Part shown: piece by piece, positions 1-8,051 of the stretch
How positions within the stretch are numbered: position 1 is the first letter of the stretch
How the letters are laid out: each line of letters opens with the position of its first letter
The notes under the pieces: model-generated
The model's database searches: none
What the model was told of the DNA's origin: nothing
What the model saw: only the letters and a program-made list of their open reading frames with translations
IMG/VR virus record: IMGVR_UViG_3300036766_000175
Location: 1-22,079 of that record
Length of the DNA: 22,079 bases
DNA from: a virus
Strand: one strand, 5' to 3'
Made by a program: the position numbers and the translations under genes

Positions 1-303
1 TAAAAGGCAGATAGTTTATAAAACAGAGAGAATGCGCATAAATGGTAGGTAGTAGCTAAATAGATGCGTAAAAGCAGTAAGAAAGATTATTGAGAGAATG
101 CACATAAAATGCAAATGCTGAGAGACTGTGCATCAATAGCAGGTAGTAGTTAAATATATGTGTAAAAGTAGAAGAAAAGATTATTGAGAGAATGCGCAAT
201 AAATGCAATAGTGAAGGATGATGCCTGTGATGTATTGCATTTATTGCACCTTCTTGCAATCGAGCTGGCTGCATTGAGAGGATGCACAATAAATGCAATA
301 GTG
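1..303. repeat. Diverged ~94-bp tandem repeat array
   Basis: Two clear copies, 26-119 and 120-213, are each 94 bp: a 66-bp part (26-91 and 120-185) that aligns without gaps, and a 28-bp part (92-119 and 186-213) beginning GAGAGAATGC. A third copy of the 28-bp part lies at 276-303 after a 90-bp step. The short core GCAATAAATGC or a one-base variant recurs at 196, 286, 445 and 540, linking this array to the next one. No plausible gene is seen here: the small open frames on the minus strand are low-complexity, carry no ribosome binding site and resemble no protein I know. Role unknown; a packaging, replication or regulatory site is possible. Confidence 0.75.
196..247. repeat. Perfect 15-bp inverted repeat (hairpin)
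   Basis: GCAATAAATGCAATA at 196-210 is exactly complementary to TATTGCATTTATTGC at 233-247, leaving a 22-base loop. No T-run follows directly, so it is not a standard intrinsic terminator. The arm overlaps the core shared by the surrounding tandem repeats. Confidence 0.8.
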
Positions 304-328
304 TTATAAAGATGTGCAATTATTGTGC
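284..328. repeat. 14-bp inverted repeat, one mismatch (hairpin)
   Basis: GCACAATAAATGCA at 284-297 pairs with TGCAATTATTGTGC at 315-328 with one mismatch and a 17-base loop. It is the second copy of the hairpin at 196-247: both are preceded by a GAGAG(A/G)ATGC block and followed by CCTTCT and then ATCGAGCTG. A 10-bp palindrome, CTCGATCGAG, lies just after it at 334-343. Confidence 0.75.
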
Positions 329-366
329 CTTCTCTCGATCGAGCTGAGTATGTTGTGAGATGCTAA

Positions 367-635
367 GGAAAATGATATGAGTACTGACTAGAGTTCTTGT
401 TTTCTGTAAATGCGTAAACTTGTTCACGAAGTGAGTGGGTACTAGCAATAAATGCCATTCCGGAAAATGATATGAGTACTGACTAGAGTTCTTGTTTTCT
501 GTAAATGCGTAAACTTGTTCACGAAGTGAGTGGGTACTAGCAATAAATGCCATTCCGGAAAATGATATGAGTACTGACTAGAGTTCTTGTTTTCTGTAAA
601 TGCGTAAACTTGTTCACGAAGAGACTGAGTACTAG
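367..635. repeat. Near-identical 95-bp tandem repeat, ~2.7 copies
   Basis: Copies start at 367, 462 and 557. The first two are identical over 95 bp. The third is identical to about 621 and then diverges, keeping a related ACTAG at the end. Each junction carries the palindrome TTCCGGAA (458-465, 553-560). The period is not a multiple of three, so any reading frame changes at each copy; the minus-strand open frames here show the same peptide in shifted register, which argues against coding. The high identity suggests recent amplification, or an assembly that may have collapsed or expanded copies. Confidence 0.9.
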
Positions 636-810
636 AACTTGTAGAAAAACAGTTGAAAAACATGTCTACAAAAAAACTTATTTTGGTGAGTGGTCGAATC
701 CTAGCGAGCAATTTTGGATAAGTGAGCTCACACAGGTGAATTTATAACAAAGAATCTTACCCAACGATTCTAGGCTGCAATGCGTCGATTTTTGCATGAA
801 TAGGAGATAG
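636..810 (+). promoter_or_regulatory. Leader of the structural operon, promoter not resolved
   Basis: This is the non-coding stretch before the terminase gene. It is AT-rich and includes a TATAAC hexamer at 743-748, but the nearest TTGGAT (714-719) is 23 bases upstream, too far for a sigma-70 type pair, so no promoter is firmly called. The terminase ribosome binding site, AGGAGAT at 802-808, lies just before the ATG at 811. No tRNA or small-terminase gene is seen. Confidence 0.35.
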
Positions 811-2307
811 ATGAATATATTAAATAAACATGATGGAGCGGACGTTTTGAATGCAGTAATTCGTGGTACACAGATCGAAGATCTGCATGATGAGGAGCTC
901 TTTGCGGCATTGGCATCAAAAGACTATTCCTTTTATTGCCAATACGTAACGCATAGAATCTGGAAGCCTTATAAACATTTGCAGCCAGTTATTGAAGCAC
1001 TTGAAAAGGTTGCACGTAGAGAACTTACTCGATTAATGATCTTTATGCCTCCGAGACATGGCAAAAGTATGGCTGTTTCAGAAACGTTTCCATCATATTT
1101 TATCGGTTTGCATCCTTCAATGCATATAATAATTGCATCATATGGCGATGTGCTTGCACAGCAATTTGGTAGACGAAATAAGCAGAAGGTTGAAGAGTTC
1201 GGAAAAAGCATCTTTAATATATCGATATCTGCTGATCAAGCAAGCAAAGTTGATTGGGAGTTGGCATTACCGCGAGGAGGCGGAGCAGTGACTTCAGTTG
1301 GAATTGGAGGTGCAATCACTGGTAAAGGTGCTGATTTGTTAATCATTGATGATCCAATAAAGAACCGTGAAGAAGCGAACAGCATTACTTATCGGAACAA
1401 AGTGTGGGAAGAATGGCAAAATACTTTGCGTACAAGACTTGAAGGTAAGTTTGCATCCGTGATTATTATTGCAACACGTTGGCATCATGACGATTTAGTT
1501 GGACGATTACTTAATGCTGAATATGCTGCTGTAGATGACTGGACAATTATTTCGCTGCCTGCAATTGCTGAACAAAATGATATTCTAGGTAGAGCGGTTG
1601 GAGAGCCTCTTTGTGCTGAACTTGGCTATGATAAAGCTTGGGCTACAAAAACAAAAGCTGATGTTGGTTCTTATGTTTGGGATGCATTATTTCAACAGCA
1701 TCCTTCAGTTCAAAAGGGAAGCATATTTAAGAGGTATTGGTGGAGATTTTATAATACGTTACCATTAAAGTTTGATAGGATCATTCAAAGTTGGGACATG
1801 GCATTTAAAGATATGACTGTATCTAGCTTCGTCGTTGGTCAAGTGTGGGGCTTAGCAAATGCACGTATTTACTTATTGGATCAGCTCCGTGGACACTTTG
1901 ACTTTGTGAAGACATTAGAAGCTGTTAGTGCTCTTTCAGCAAAGTGGCCAATAAGTCAGAGCCAAGGCATTTATGTTGAAGACAAAGCAAATGGTCCTGC
2001 AGTGATTTCAGTGTTGAAGGAAAAAATAATGGGACTTATTGCCGTAACGCCACAAGGAAGCAAGACTTCTCGAGCGTATGCAGTAACACCATTGGTAGAA
2101 GCAGCAAACGTTTATTTACCGAATGTTTTACTACAACCTTGGGTAGATGATTACATTGCTGAGCTAACGGCATTTCCAACTGGCACACATGATGACCAAG
2201 TAGATGCAACAACACAGGCTTTATCGATGCTTGCAGGATCGTTGCATCAAAGTACTGAAGCATATGAAGTTTTAAAGAATGCATCAATGAATTATATAGG
2301 AGGCTAG
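811..2307 (+). CDS. terL: Terminase large subunit (DNA-packaging ATPase/nuclease)
   Basis: This is the motor that docks on the portal, pumps the genome into the prohead using ATP and cuts the concatemer. The N-terminal ATPase shows Walker A MPPRHGKS (residues 79-86), Walker B LLIIDDP (176-182) and the coupling motif ATRWHHDD (221-228). The C-terminal RNase H-like nuclease shows QSWDMA (D329), VEDKANG (E390, D391) and HDDQVDA (D461, D462, D465), the expected acidic set. The 498-residue length is normal for the family. The ATG at 811 is chosen for AGGAGAT at 802-808. No small terminase gene precedes it; it is either outside the window or lacking. The portal gene follows after one base. Confidence 0.97.
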   Translation: MNILNKHDGADVLNAVIRGTQIEDLHDEELFAALASKDYSFYCQYVTHRIWKPYKHLQPVIEALEKVARRELTRLMIFMPPRHGKSMAVSETFPSYFIGLHPSMHIIIASYGDVLAQQFGRRNKQKVEEFGKSIFNISISADQASKVDWELALPRGGGAVTSVGIGGAITGKGADLLIIDDPIKNREEANSITYRNKVWEEWQNTLRTRLEGKFASVIIIATRWHHDDLVGRLLNAEYAAVDDWTIISLPAIAEQNDILGRAVGEPLCAELGYDKAWATKTKADVGSYVWDALFQQHPSVQKGSIFKRYWWRFYNTLPLKFDRIIQSWDMAFKDMTVSSFVVGQVWGLANARIYLLDQLRGHFDFVKTLEAVSALSAKWPISQSQGIYVEDKANGPAVISVLKEKIMGLIAVTPQGSKTSRAYAVTPLVEAANVYLPNVLLQPWVDDYIAELTAFPTGTHDDQVDATTQALSMLAGSLHQSTEAYEVLKNASMNYIGG

Positions 2308-2308
2308 C

Positions 2309-3796
2309 GTGGCACGACGAAACATCTTTGCAGAGATGGCGTCAAGATTACGAGAAGTTGCAACAAATTGGATCTCGCCAAGTGATATGGCAGGACAATA
2401 TTCGCTTGTCACCGCAAAGATGAATTATACGCTTACTAAAGAACTGTATTACAACACAAATAAAGAGTATAAACTTGGAGCAGGCTTTGCAAAACCTGTA
2501 ATAAACACTACTGTTGGATTTTGTGGCATTCCAGACGTTATAGCAGATGATGATGCCGCTCAAGATGATCTTGATTCTTACATCATTAAATGGAGTGGCC
2601 TTTTACTTATTGCACAAAGAAACTGTTTGAGAGATGGTGATTCTTACATTAGATTTATGAAGTTAAAGAATGATTTAGTACTATTCAAAGGTGAAGAAAC
2701 AACGCTTCAGGCATTTTTGATTTCACCTGAATATGTGACAATTATTGCAGACGTCATTACAGGTGAAGCTGAAAAGTATATTATTAAAACTCCTGTTGAT
2801 TACACAGATGAAAATAACAATCATTTTAATTTTACTGTAATAGAAACAATTACAAAAGATCAAAGAATGGTTTCATACAGTGGTACTAATGTGCCTGCTA
2901 CGCTTACAACTTTACAAGAAGCAAACGCTTGGGGTTTTATTCCAATCATTCACTTCAAGAATTCAGCAGAGCCGAACGAGATGTATGGACGATCGGAGCT
3001 TGAAGTCATTGAACCATTTATGAAAGCTTACCATGATGTATTCATTCAAGCTATGCAATCAAATAAGCTTCATAGCAATCCAAAAGTCAGACTAAAATTG
3101 TCAGACGTTGATGGCTTTTTAAATCATAATTTCACAAAAGAACAAGTTGCAGAGTCAAAGAGGACAGGAAAGCTGGACTTCAATAAGGATATTTACTTAC
3201 TGAATGTCAATGAAGATATGGGATTTGTTGAAGTACAAAGTGCAATTGGATCAGCTGAAGTTTTATTGAAGTTTTTATTCTACTGCATCGTTGATGCTTC
3301 ACAAGTTCCAGAGTTTGCTTTTGGAACTGCAGTACAAAGCAGCAAAGCAAGCGTTTCAGAACAGCTTATTCCATTAGAGAAAAAAATTGCAATCAAAAGG
3401 TTAGAACTTCAACCATTATACCAAAGGCTTATTAGAATGATTTTAGCAATGTTGTCCATTGCCAATGCAAAAACGTTTACTACTTATGGCTGTTCATTTC
3501 AATGGCAAGATGTAAGTCCAGCTGATGAAGTTGCAACATCAACGATTTTATTCAATACTGTGCAAGCATTAACAATGGCTGTGGAAGGTCAGATTGTCAG
3601 CCAAGAAGCTGCAACTGACTTTTTAGCAGATCTTATTCCAACATTGCATCGATTTATAAGTGCTGATAAAGACATAGCAAGCGAAAAAGATAGGATCATT
3701 GCAGGTTTATTACTAATGCAACAAACTAAGAACGGAACAATTGCAGACGTATTGCAAAAAGAGATGTTGGCTAAAACTGGGATAGCTAAACAATGA
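2309..3796 (+). CDS. Portal protein (SPP1 gp6-like)
   Basis: The portal is the dodecameric ring at one capsid vertex through which DNA enters and leaves, the docking site of the terminase and of the tail connectors. Family assignment rests on overall sequence character, 495-residue length, the KLHSNPKV segment in the middle, the helical SSKASVSEQ-LIPLEKK segment (about residues 343-360) typical of SPP1-type portals, and its place right after terL. The start is GTG at 2309, one base after the terL stop, with AGGAGG at 2298-2303. The stop overlaps the next start as ATGA, indicating translational coupling to the MuF gene. Confidence 0.93.
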   Translation: MARRNIFAEMASRLREVATNWISPSDMAGQYSLVTAKMNYTLTKELYYNTNKEYKLGAGFAKPVINTTVGFCGIPDVIADDDAAQDDLDSYIIKWSGLLLIAQRNCLRDGDSYIRFMKLKNDLVLFKGEETTLQAFLISPEYVTIIADVITGEAEKYIIKTPVDYTDENNNHFNFTVIETITKDQRMVSYSGTNVPATLTTLQEANAWGFIPIIHFKNSAEPNEMYGRSELEVIEPFMKAYHDVFIQAMQSNKLHSNPKVRLKLSDVDGFLNHNFTKEQVAESKRTGKLDFNKDIYLLNVNEDMGFVEVQSAIGSAEVLLKFLFYCIVDASQVPEFAFGTAVQSSKASVSEQLIPLEKKIAIKRLELQPLYQRLIRMILAMLSIANAKTFTTYGCSFQWQDVSPADEVATSTILFNTVQALTMAVEGQIVSQEAATDFLADLIPTLHRFISADKDIASEKDRIIAGLLLMQQTKNGTIADVLQKEMLAKTGIAKQ

Positions 3797-5607
3797 GCTG
3801 GATAGAAACATTTAAAAACAGTACAACACCTGATTACTTCAAATACATTTCATCTGCTCGATCGGAGTTCCTAAATGCACGTATAGCGCTGTCACAAAAC
3901 ATCAGCAATATGTATACACAATATGCAATGGCCATTGAGAAACAAATTCGTGATCTAGGAGTTCATACATTACAAACTGCACAGCTTGAACAGCTGGCTT
4001 ATAGCATGCGGCAAGAAGCGGCACATTTAGCAACTGGGTTAACTACTGTTGTAAATGATTCAATGGTAGAATCAATGCGATTGGCAACAGATCCTTCAAA
4101 ATATGCATTGCTTAAAGCTTCAAAAGGAGTACTGAATGAGGCTGAAGTTAAAGCATATTTTGTCAAGGTCAATTCAAATGCTTTAAGCTATTTTATGTCA
4201 AAGACTGAGCACAATCCACTATTTATCAGTCAAAGAGTTTGGGGTATAGCAGCACAAGCAAATACAGCAATTGTTGGCATTTTAAAAGATTCAATTGCTG
4301 TTGGTGCTGACTCATTTAAAACAGCGAGACTGCTAGGAGCATATGTTCAAGGAAGTGGAACTGCACAGCGAGCATTGATTCGTCAATTGAAAGACGGTGG
4401 AATTAAGAAATATTACGTGCCAAAAGATATAAGCTTTGAAGCTCTACGACTTGCTCGAACAGAAACGTCAATGGCATTTATGGAAGGCACCTATAAAGGT
4501 GGCCAAGCGAATCCTCTTTACCGAGGCATTAATTGGCTACTGTCAGCAAATCACATGATAACAGATATATGTGATGATTATGCGGCTCAAGGCTTTTTTG
4601 CAGCTGGCGAAGAACCTGAACTTCCACATCCTCAATGTGGCTGTACTCAAGTAGATGTTTTTGAAGATGCAGAAGATGCAGCAAATGATTTGAAAGACTG
4701 GGTCAACGATCCTTCAAGTCATCCTGAATTGGAGCAATGGTATAATGAACAATATTTGCCTGCTCTTGGAAAAGAAGCTATTGAAGTTCCATCAGCGATT
4801 GCATTCAGTGAAAACTTTGATAGCATAGCAAGAAGTGCTGGCTGGACTGATCAACAGCTTGCTGCTATTAAAAAGGATCTTTCAACTTCAATCACACCAA
4901 ATCAGTCTGCTTCACAGTTAGCAAAACTACGAAGCAATATGGAACGTCAGTATGGAATTTCAAAGAGCACCCAAGGAACTGTGGATGATTTGATGCAGGC
5001 GTGGTTAGAGAATTCGTCAGACCTTGCTAGCACGTTGAATGCTGATAAGCTACTGTTAAACTGGAAAGGCATGATAGCTGAGCAGTACGATCAACAGCTG
5101 CAAAAAGCATTAACGTTTAGATCAATGTTTGCACAGCAATACGCAAAAGCAATATATGGTGATACAATAACATTATATCGAGCAGTCGACGATGGTAATG
5201 CATGGCTTCAGTTGTTAAGGACTGTTGGTAAAAACAATGAGCTTACTAATTATATGCAATCAGCGCAGAGCCTTCGTGAATTTGATGTTAATAAACTACG
5301 CACGCTGTTAGGAAAAGATGCTAAGACAATTTTGAAGTTCAATGTTAATGCATTAAGTTCATGGAGTTCTGATCCTACGCTGATTGATTACTTTGGAAAT
5401 GTTACACTAAAACAAACGTTTGCAACAGCTGATATTTTTACAGCATATGCTGTTGATCCAGTGCTTACGACTGAGTGTGAAGAGTTTATCATGACATCAT
5501 TAACTAACAAAGGTACAGTAGAAATGACAGTCGAGCAGCTATTAATGGCTATGAAACGAAGTCCAGAGATTGTAAATGCTTTTGTTGATGCCTTGGGTGG
5601 CTTTTAA
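3793..5607 (+). CDS. MuF-type minor head protein fused to an ADP-ribosyltransferase-like domain
   Basis: The N-terminal half (about 1-300) is a MuF/SPP1 gp7-type head morphogenesis protein: helical region, LARTETSMAFMEGT (220-233) and the terminal HPQCGC motif (279-284), as in proteins bound to the portal inside the head. Normal MuF proteins end near here; this one continues to 604 residues. The extra C-terminal part (about 370-600) has the R-S-E layout of ADP-ribosyltransferases: TLYRAV with R463, SSWSSD (522-527) in the place of the Ser-Thr-Ser strand, and ECEEFIM (561-567) with candidate catalytic glutamates. MuF proteins with C-terminal toxin domains, including ARTs, are known from Firmicutes prophages. 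The MuF part is clear; the ART assignment is an inference from spaced motifs, and which glutamate is catalytic is uncertain. It starts within the portal stop (ATGA). Confidence 0.85.
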   Translation: MSWIETFKNSTTPDYFKYISSARSEFLNARIALSQNISNMYTQYAMAIEKQIRDLGVHTLQTAQLEQLAYSMRQEAAHLATGLTTVVNDSMVESMRLATDPSKYALLKASKGVLNEAEVKAYFVKVNSNALSYFMSKTEHNPLFISQRVWGIAAQANTAIVGILKDSIAVGADSFKTARLLGAYVQGSGTAQRALIRQLKDGGIKKYYVPKDISFEALRLARTETSMAFMEGTYKGGQANPLYRGINWLLSANHMITDICDDYAAQGFFAAGEEPELPHPQCGCTQVDVFEDAEDAANDLKDWVNDPSSHPELEQWYNEQYLPALGKEAIEVPSAIAFSENFDSIARSAGWTDQQLAAIKKDLSTSITPNQSASQLAKLRSNMERQYGISKSTQGTVDDLMQAWLENSSDLASTLNADKLLLNWKGMIAEQYDQQLQKALTFRSMFAQQYAKAIYGDTITLYRAVDDGNAWLQLLRTVGKNNELTNYMQSAQSLREFDVNKLRTLLGKDAKTILKFNVNALSSWSSDPTLIDYFGNVTLKQTFATADIFTAYAVDPVLTTECEEFIMTSLTNKGTVEMTVEQLLMAMKRSPEIVNAFVDALGGF

Positions 5608-5849
5608 TGAGTAGTTTAGCAGTATTAAATGACAATGGTTTAAAGCTTAGTAGCTTCATTGAGCACTTTTCAAAAATGCAGCGAGAACAGTTTGATGCTA
5701 TGTCACAAAAGCAACAGAGAGAGCTTTTGTTAAAATACCTTGAAATTCGCAGCACATACAGATCTAAAAAGTTAGCTAATGATGATCTTAAAAGAGCTTT
5801 AGATGCGATTACGTTTGATGATGTGAAAAAGGAGATCAACAATGGCTGA
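5607..5849 (+). CDS. Small protein after MuF-ART, function unknown
   Basis: I do not recognise this 80-residue protein. It is charged, predicted mostly helical, with a Q/R/K-rich centre (FSKMQREQFDAMSQKQQREL) and no signal peptide or membrane segment. Its ATG shares one base with the MuF-ART stop (TAATG), so the two are translationally coupled. In MuF polymorphic toxins the gene directly downstream is often the immunity gene, so this is a candidate partner; a small head or scaffold accessory protein is an equal alternative. It overlaps the next gene by 8 bases. Confidence 0.8.
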   Translation: MSSLAVLNDNGLKLSSFIEHFSKMQREQFDAMSQKQQRELLLKYLEIRSTYRSKKLANDDLKRALDAITFDDVKKEINNG

Positions 5850-6069
5850 CAATGAGCAATTACCAAAAGGAATGATAGCTACTGCGGAGATATCAATAAA
5901 AGATATTGATTATGCAGGCATTTTGTTAAGAAAGATAGAGGAGATTAAAGGAGACTTTAACTTTAATCTATTGTCGTTGCAAATAAACGAAGGCGAAGGT
6001 AAGTCGCCGACGATTGCGTTAGTTTTGCAGGTCTTACCGAAGGAGGTAAAAGATGCCCTATCCAAATGA
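5842..6069 (+). CDS. Small protein, function unknown
   Basis: This 75-residue protein has no family I recognise. The middle alternates hydrophobic and polar residues (ATAEISIKDIDYAGILL, then FNFNLLSLQI and TIALVLQVL), suggesting a small alpha/beta fold. The start has AAGGAG at 5828-5833 inside the upstream gene. Its last 17 bases overlap the protease gene, whose ribosome binding site also lies within it. Position between a MuF-ART protein and the protease allows either an immunity-type partner or a minor head role. Confidence 0.8.
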   Translation: MADNEQLPKGMIATAEISIKDIDYAGILLRKIEEIKGDFNFNLLSLQINEGEGKSPTIALVLQVLPKEVKDALSK

Positions 6070-7315
6070 ACATTCATGCAGAATGCATGATCCAGCAGAC
6101 TTTGACAAAGCTAGCTTCCGTCGAATGGTAAAAGGAGATCTTGCAATTATTATTGGCAAGCTGCACGGAAAAGATGCTACATCTACACAAGCATATCGAT
6201 ATCCAATCGCTGACTGGACTGAAGCTAGAGCTAAGGCACATTGTGAAGCTGCTGGTGGAACCTTTGAGGCTGCAAAAAAAGCAGAGATGGAAGCTGTAAG
6301 TTTGCTTGCAAATCTTACTGGTGAAATCAATGTTGCAGATATTCCAATTGCAGCGAATGTTAACTTAGATCAACTAAAAGAAGGAGATACAGATCCTCTT
6401 GAAGTTGTTGTTGAAATTGATAGTGGCAAGAGTACTCGAAAGTGGGACTACTTGCCAAGCACAATACAAAAAATTGTCAAGCAGATAAATGACACTACAC
6501 CAAATGGATTCTTAGGCCATCAAAAAGCTGAAAATCTTGAAACAGAATTTCCAGACATTGCAACACATTGGATTGGAGCGATATATAAAGATGGCAAAGC
6601 GTTTGTGAGAGGATTGATTGATCCTTCTATGGATAAGCTAAAGAGGCTGATTAGATCACAAAGAATTAAACAGGTTTCAATCTTCGGAGTTCCTACTTTA
6701 GCTATGAATAAAGGAGAAACTCAAGTAGTTGATTATCAGCTATTGTCTTTAGATTGGTCGCCTAAAGATAGAAATGGTATGGCTACAAAAGTTATTGCGA
6801 CCAGTGAAATTGATGCAATTTTAGCATCTCTGTCATCAGGAGGTGACAAAGTGACAAAAGAAGAGATTTTGTTAGCAGCTAAGGATTTGCTAGCAACTGG
6901 TGAAATGAAAAAAGATGATTTCAAAGCTCTTATTGGTGATCTAGAAGACTCTGTGAAAGTGCAGGATATTGCCAAAAAGTTGAATGTTGATGCTAACAAG
7001 GTGGCTGGAGAAATCGATAGGTTATTGTTAATTGAACAAAGTACTCTAGTAGAAAAGCATAATCAGCTAGTCGAAAAGGTGCTTAAAGAAAAGATAGTTG
7101 ATGAAACTATCCGTGGTATTGTAGGAGAAGTCCTGCAATCAACTGTTGGTGATGATGACAAGAAGATTGCTTCTGAAATAGAAGTAGTTCTTCAAAAGGA
7201 TGCAGTTAAAAAGGCTATGAGTGAATTGCACACAGACAACAGTCCTCCAGCTGCAGGTAATACAACTGGCAAGGATAGGAAGTTCACTCAGTTTGAAAAA
7301 GCCAAAATTAGATAG
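6053..7315 (+). CDS. Prohead maturation protease with N-terminal extra domain and scaffold-like C-terminus
   Basis: Probable prohead protease and scaffold in one 420-residue chain. Residues 1-75 form a small Cys/His-containing domain (EHSCRMHDPADFD, then AHCEAAGGTFEAA) seen, to my knowledge, on head proteases of other uncultured phages. Residues about 100-250 look like the protease: GFLGHQ with H156, KQVSIFG with S209 and LSLDWSP with D234 are the likely catalytic or structural residues of a serine phage prohead protease. Residues about 262-420 are charged and helical without tryptophan or cysteine, as in scaffold domains, and end in the basic FTQFEKAKIR. The downstream capsid protein lacks its own delta domain, so this C-terminus is the best scaffold candidate. 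Start chosen for AGGAGGT at 6041-6047. Confidence 0.82.
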   Translation: MPYPNEHSCRMHDPADFDKASFRRMVKGDLAIIIGKLHGKDATSTQAYRYPIADWTEARAKAHCEAAGGTFEAAKKAEMEAVSLLANLTGEINVADIPIAANVNLDQLKEGDTDPLEVVVEIDSGKSTRKWDYLPSTIQKIVKQINDTTPNGFLGHQKAENLETEFPDIATHWIGAIYKDGKAFVRGLIDPSMDKLKRLIRSQRIKQVSIFGVPTLAMNKGETQVVDYQLLSLDWSPKDRNGMATKVIATSEIDAILASLSSGGDKVTKEEILLAAKDLLATGEMKKDDFKALIGDLEDSVKVQDIAKKLNVDANKVAGEIDRLLLIEQSTLVEKHNQLVEKVLKEKIVDETIRGIVGEVLQSTVGDDDKKIASEIEVVLQKDAVKKAMSELHTDNSPPAAGNTTGKDRKFTQFEKAKIR

Positions 7316-7326
7316 GAGGATGCAAA

Positions 7327-8040
7327 ATGGCTTACATGAAACCTACACCTACAACAGAAACAGAAAAGCTTGTAGGTAAAATTAGTGATGGATTGTCAGT
7401 TAAGTTGGCAGTACCGGCAAAAGTAGTTGCTACTGGAACGACCAACGACGGCGTAACAAATGGTATTTTGACTTGGACAGCAGTCGAAGCTGGCCTTGAT
7501 GGAAACGGTGTTACGATTATTCAGCAAGATCCTAAAGGCAACGACCAGGCGCTTGCAATTGTGGTAAGTGAAAAAACTATCACAATTAGTCTAGCAACTG
7601 GTGGTGCAGGAGCTATTAGTACGACAGCTGCAGCTCTCAAAACTGCAATTGAAGCAGATGCAGATGCTGCTGCTTTAGTAACTGTCGTTTATTCAGGTAC
7701 TGGAGCAGGTTTGTGTATAGACGATAACGCTGTTCTTGCTGGTGGACTTGATAATGCGATTACAATGAAGAACTTCTACCTTATTAGCCATTTCTTCGGT
7801 ATGGCAATGGCTGATGCAGTCGCAGAAGGTGAAGTAGTTTTAGACCTCGAAGAAGCAGAATATGTAACAGATCAAATCAAAGTGGCAGATGCATTTATAG
7901 TAGGAGCTAAAGTTTATTGGGATCCTACAAACTTCTGGTTTACAGAAACCGTAGGAGCACTTACCCTTGTAGGAATTGTTACTGTTGCAAAAGATGCTGA
8001 TGACAACATTCAGTTCAAATTAATCAACTCAGTTATATAG
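7327..8040 (+). CDS. Head decoration (capsid cement) protein with inserted beta domain
   Basis: The ends of this 237-residue protein (about 1-32 and 145-237) resemble DUF2190-type capsid cement proteins: a short N-terminal strand region, VAEGEVVLDLEE, VGAKVYWDPTNFWFTE and VGIVTVAKDADDNIQFKLI, the usual beta-barrel pattern. Residues about 33-143 are an extra domain, LTWTA, GNGVTIIQQDP, TITISLAT, GAISTTAAALKTAIEA and AVLAGGLD, that recurs in the tail tube protein downstream at the same distance from the N-terminus. AGGAGG at 7314-7319 gives the start. Location between protease/scaffold and capsid genes fits. An alternative is another shell-binding protein. Confidence 0.8.
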   Translation: MAYMKPTPTTETEKLVGKISDGLSVKLAVPAKVVATGTTNDGVTNGILTWTAVEAGLDGNGVTIIQQDPKGNDQALAIVVSEKTITISLATGGAGAISTTAAALKTAIEADADAAALVTVVYSGTGAGLCIDDNAVLAGGLDNAITMKNFYLISHFFGMAMADAVAEGEVVLDLEEAEYVTDQIKVADAFIVGAKVYWDPTNFWFTETVGALTLVGIVTVAKDADDNIQFKLINSVI

Positions 8041-8051
8041 GAGGATGAACA

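Noticed and set aside
367-635. CRISPR array
   Set aside because: The whole 95-bp unit repeats without variable spacers, and there are too few copies.
681-710. tRNA-like T-arm (GGTCGAATCC)
   Set aside because: The bases flanking the loop do not form the 5-bp T stem and no acceptor, D or anticodon arm is found upstream.
56-711. Minus-strand open frames of 77-89 codons across the repeat region
   Set aside because: They lie on repeats whose 95-bp step shifts the frame in each copy, have no ribosome binding site, are low-complexity and match no protein type.
714-748. Sigma-70 promoter TTGGAT / TATAAC
   Set aside because: The spacing of 23 bases is too long and the -35 match is poor.
5549-5866. 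Minus-strand 105-codon frame
   Set aside because: Shadow of the MuF-ART end and the next small gene, whose overlapping starts and spacing mark them as the real genes.
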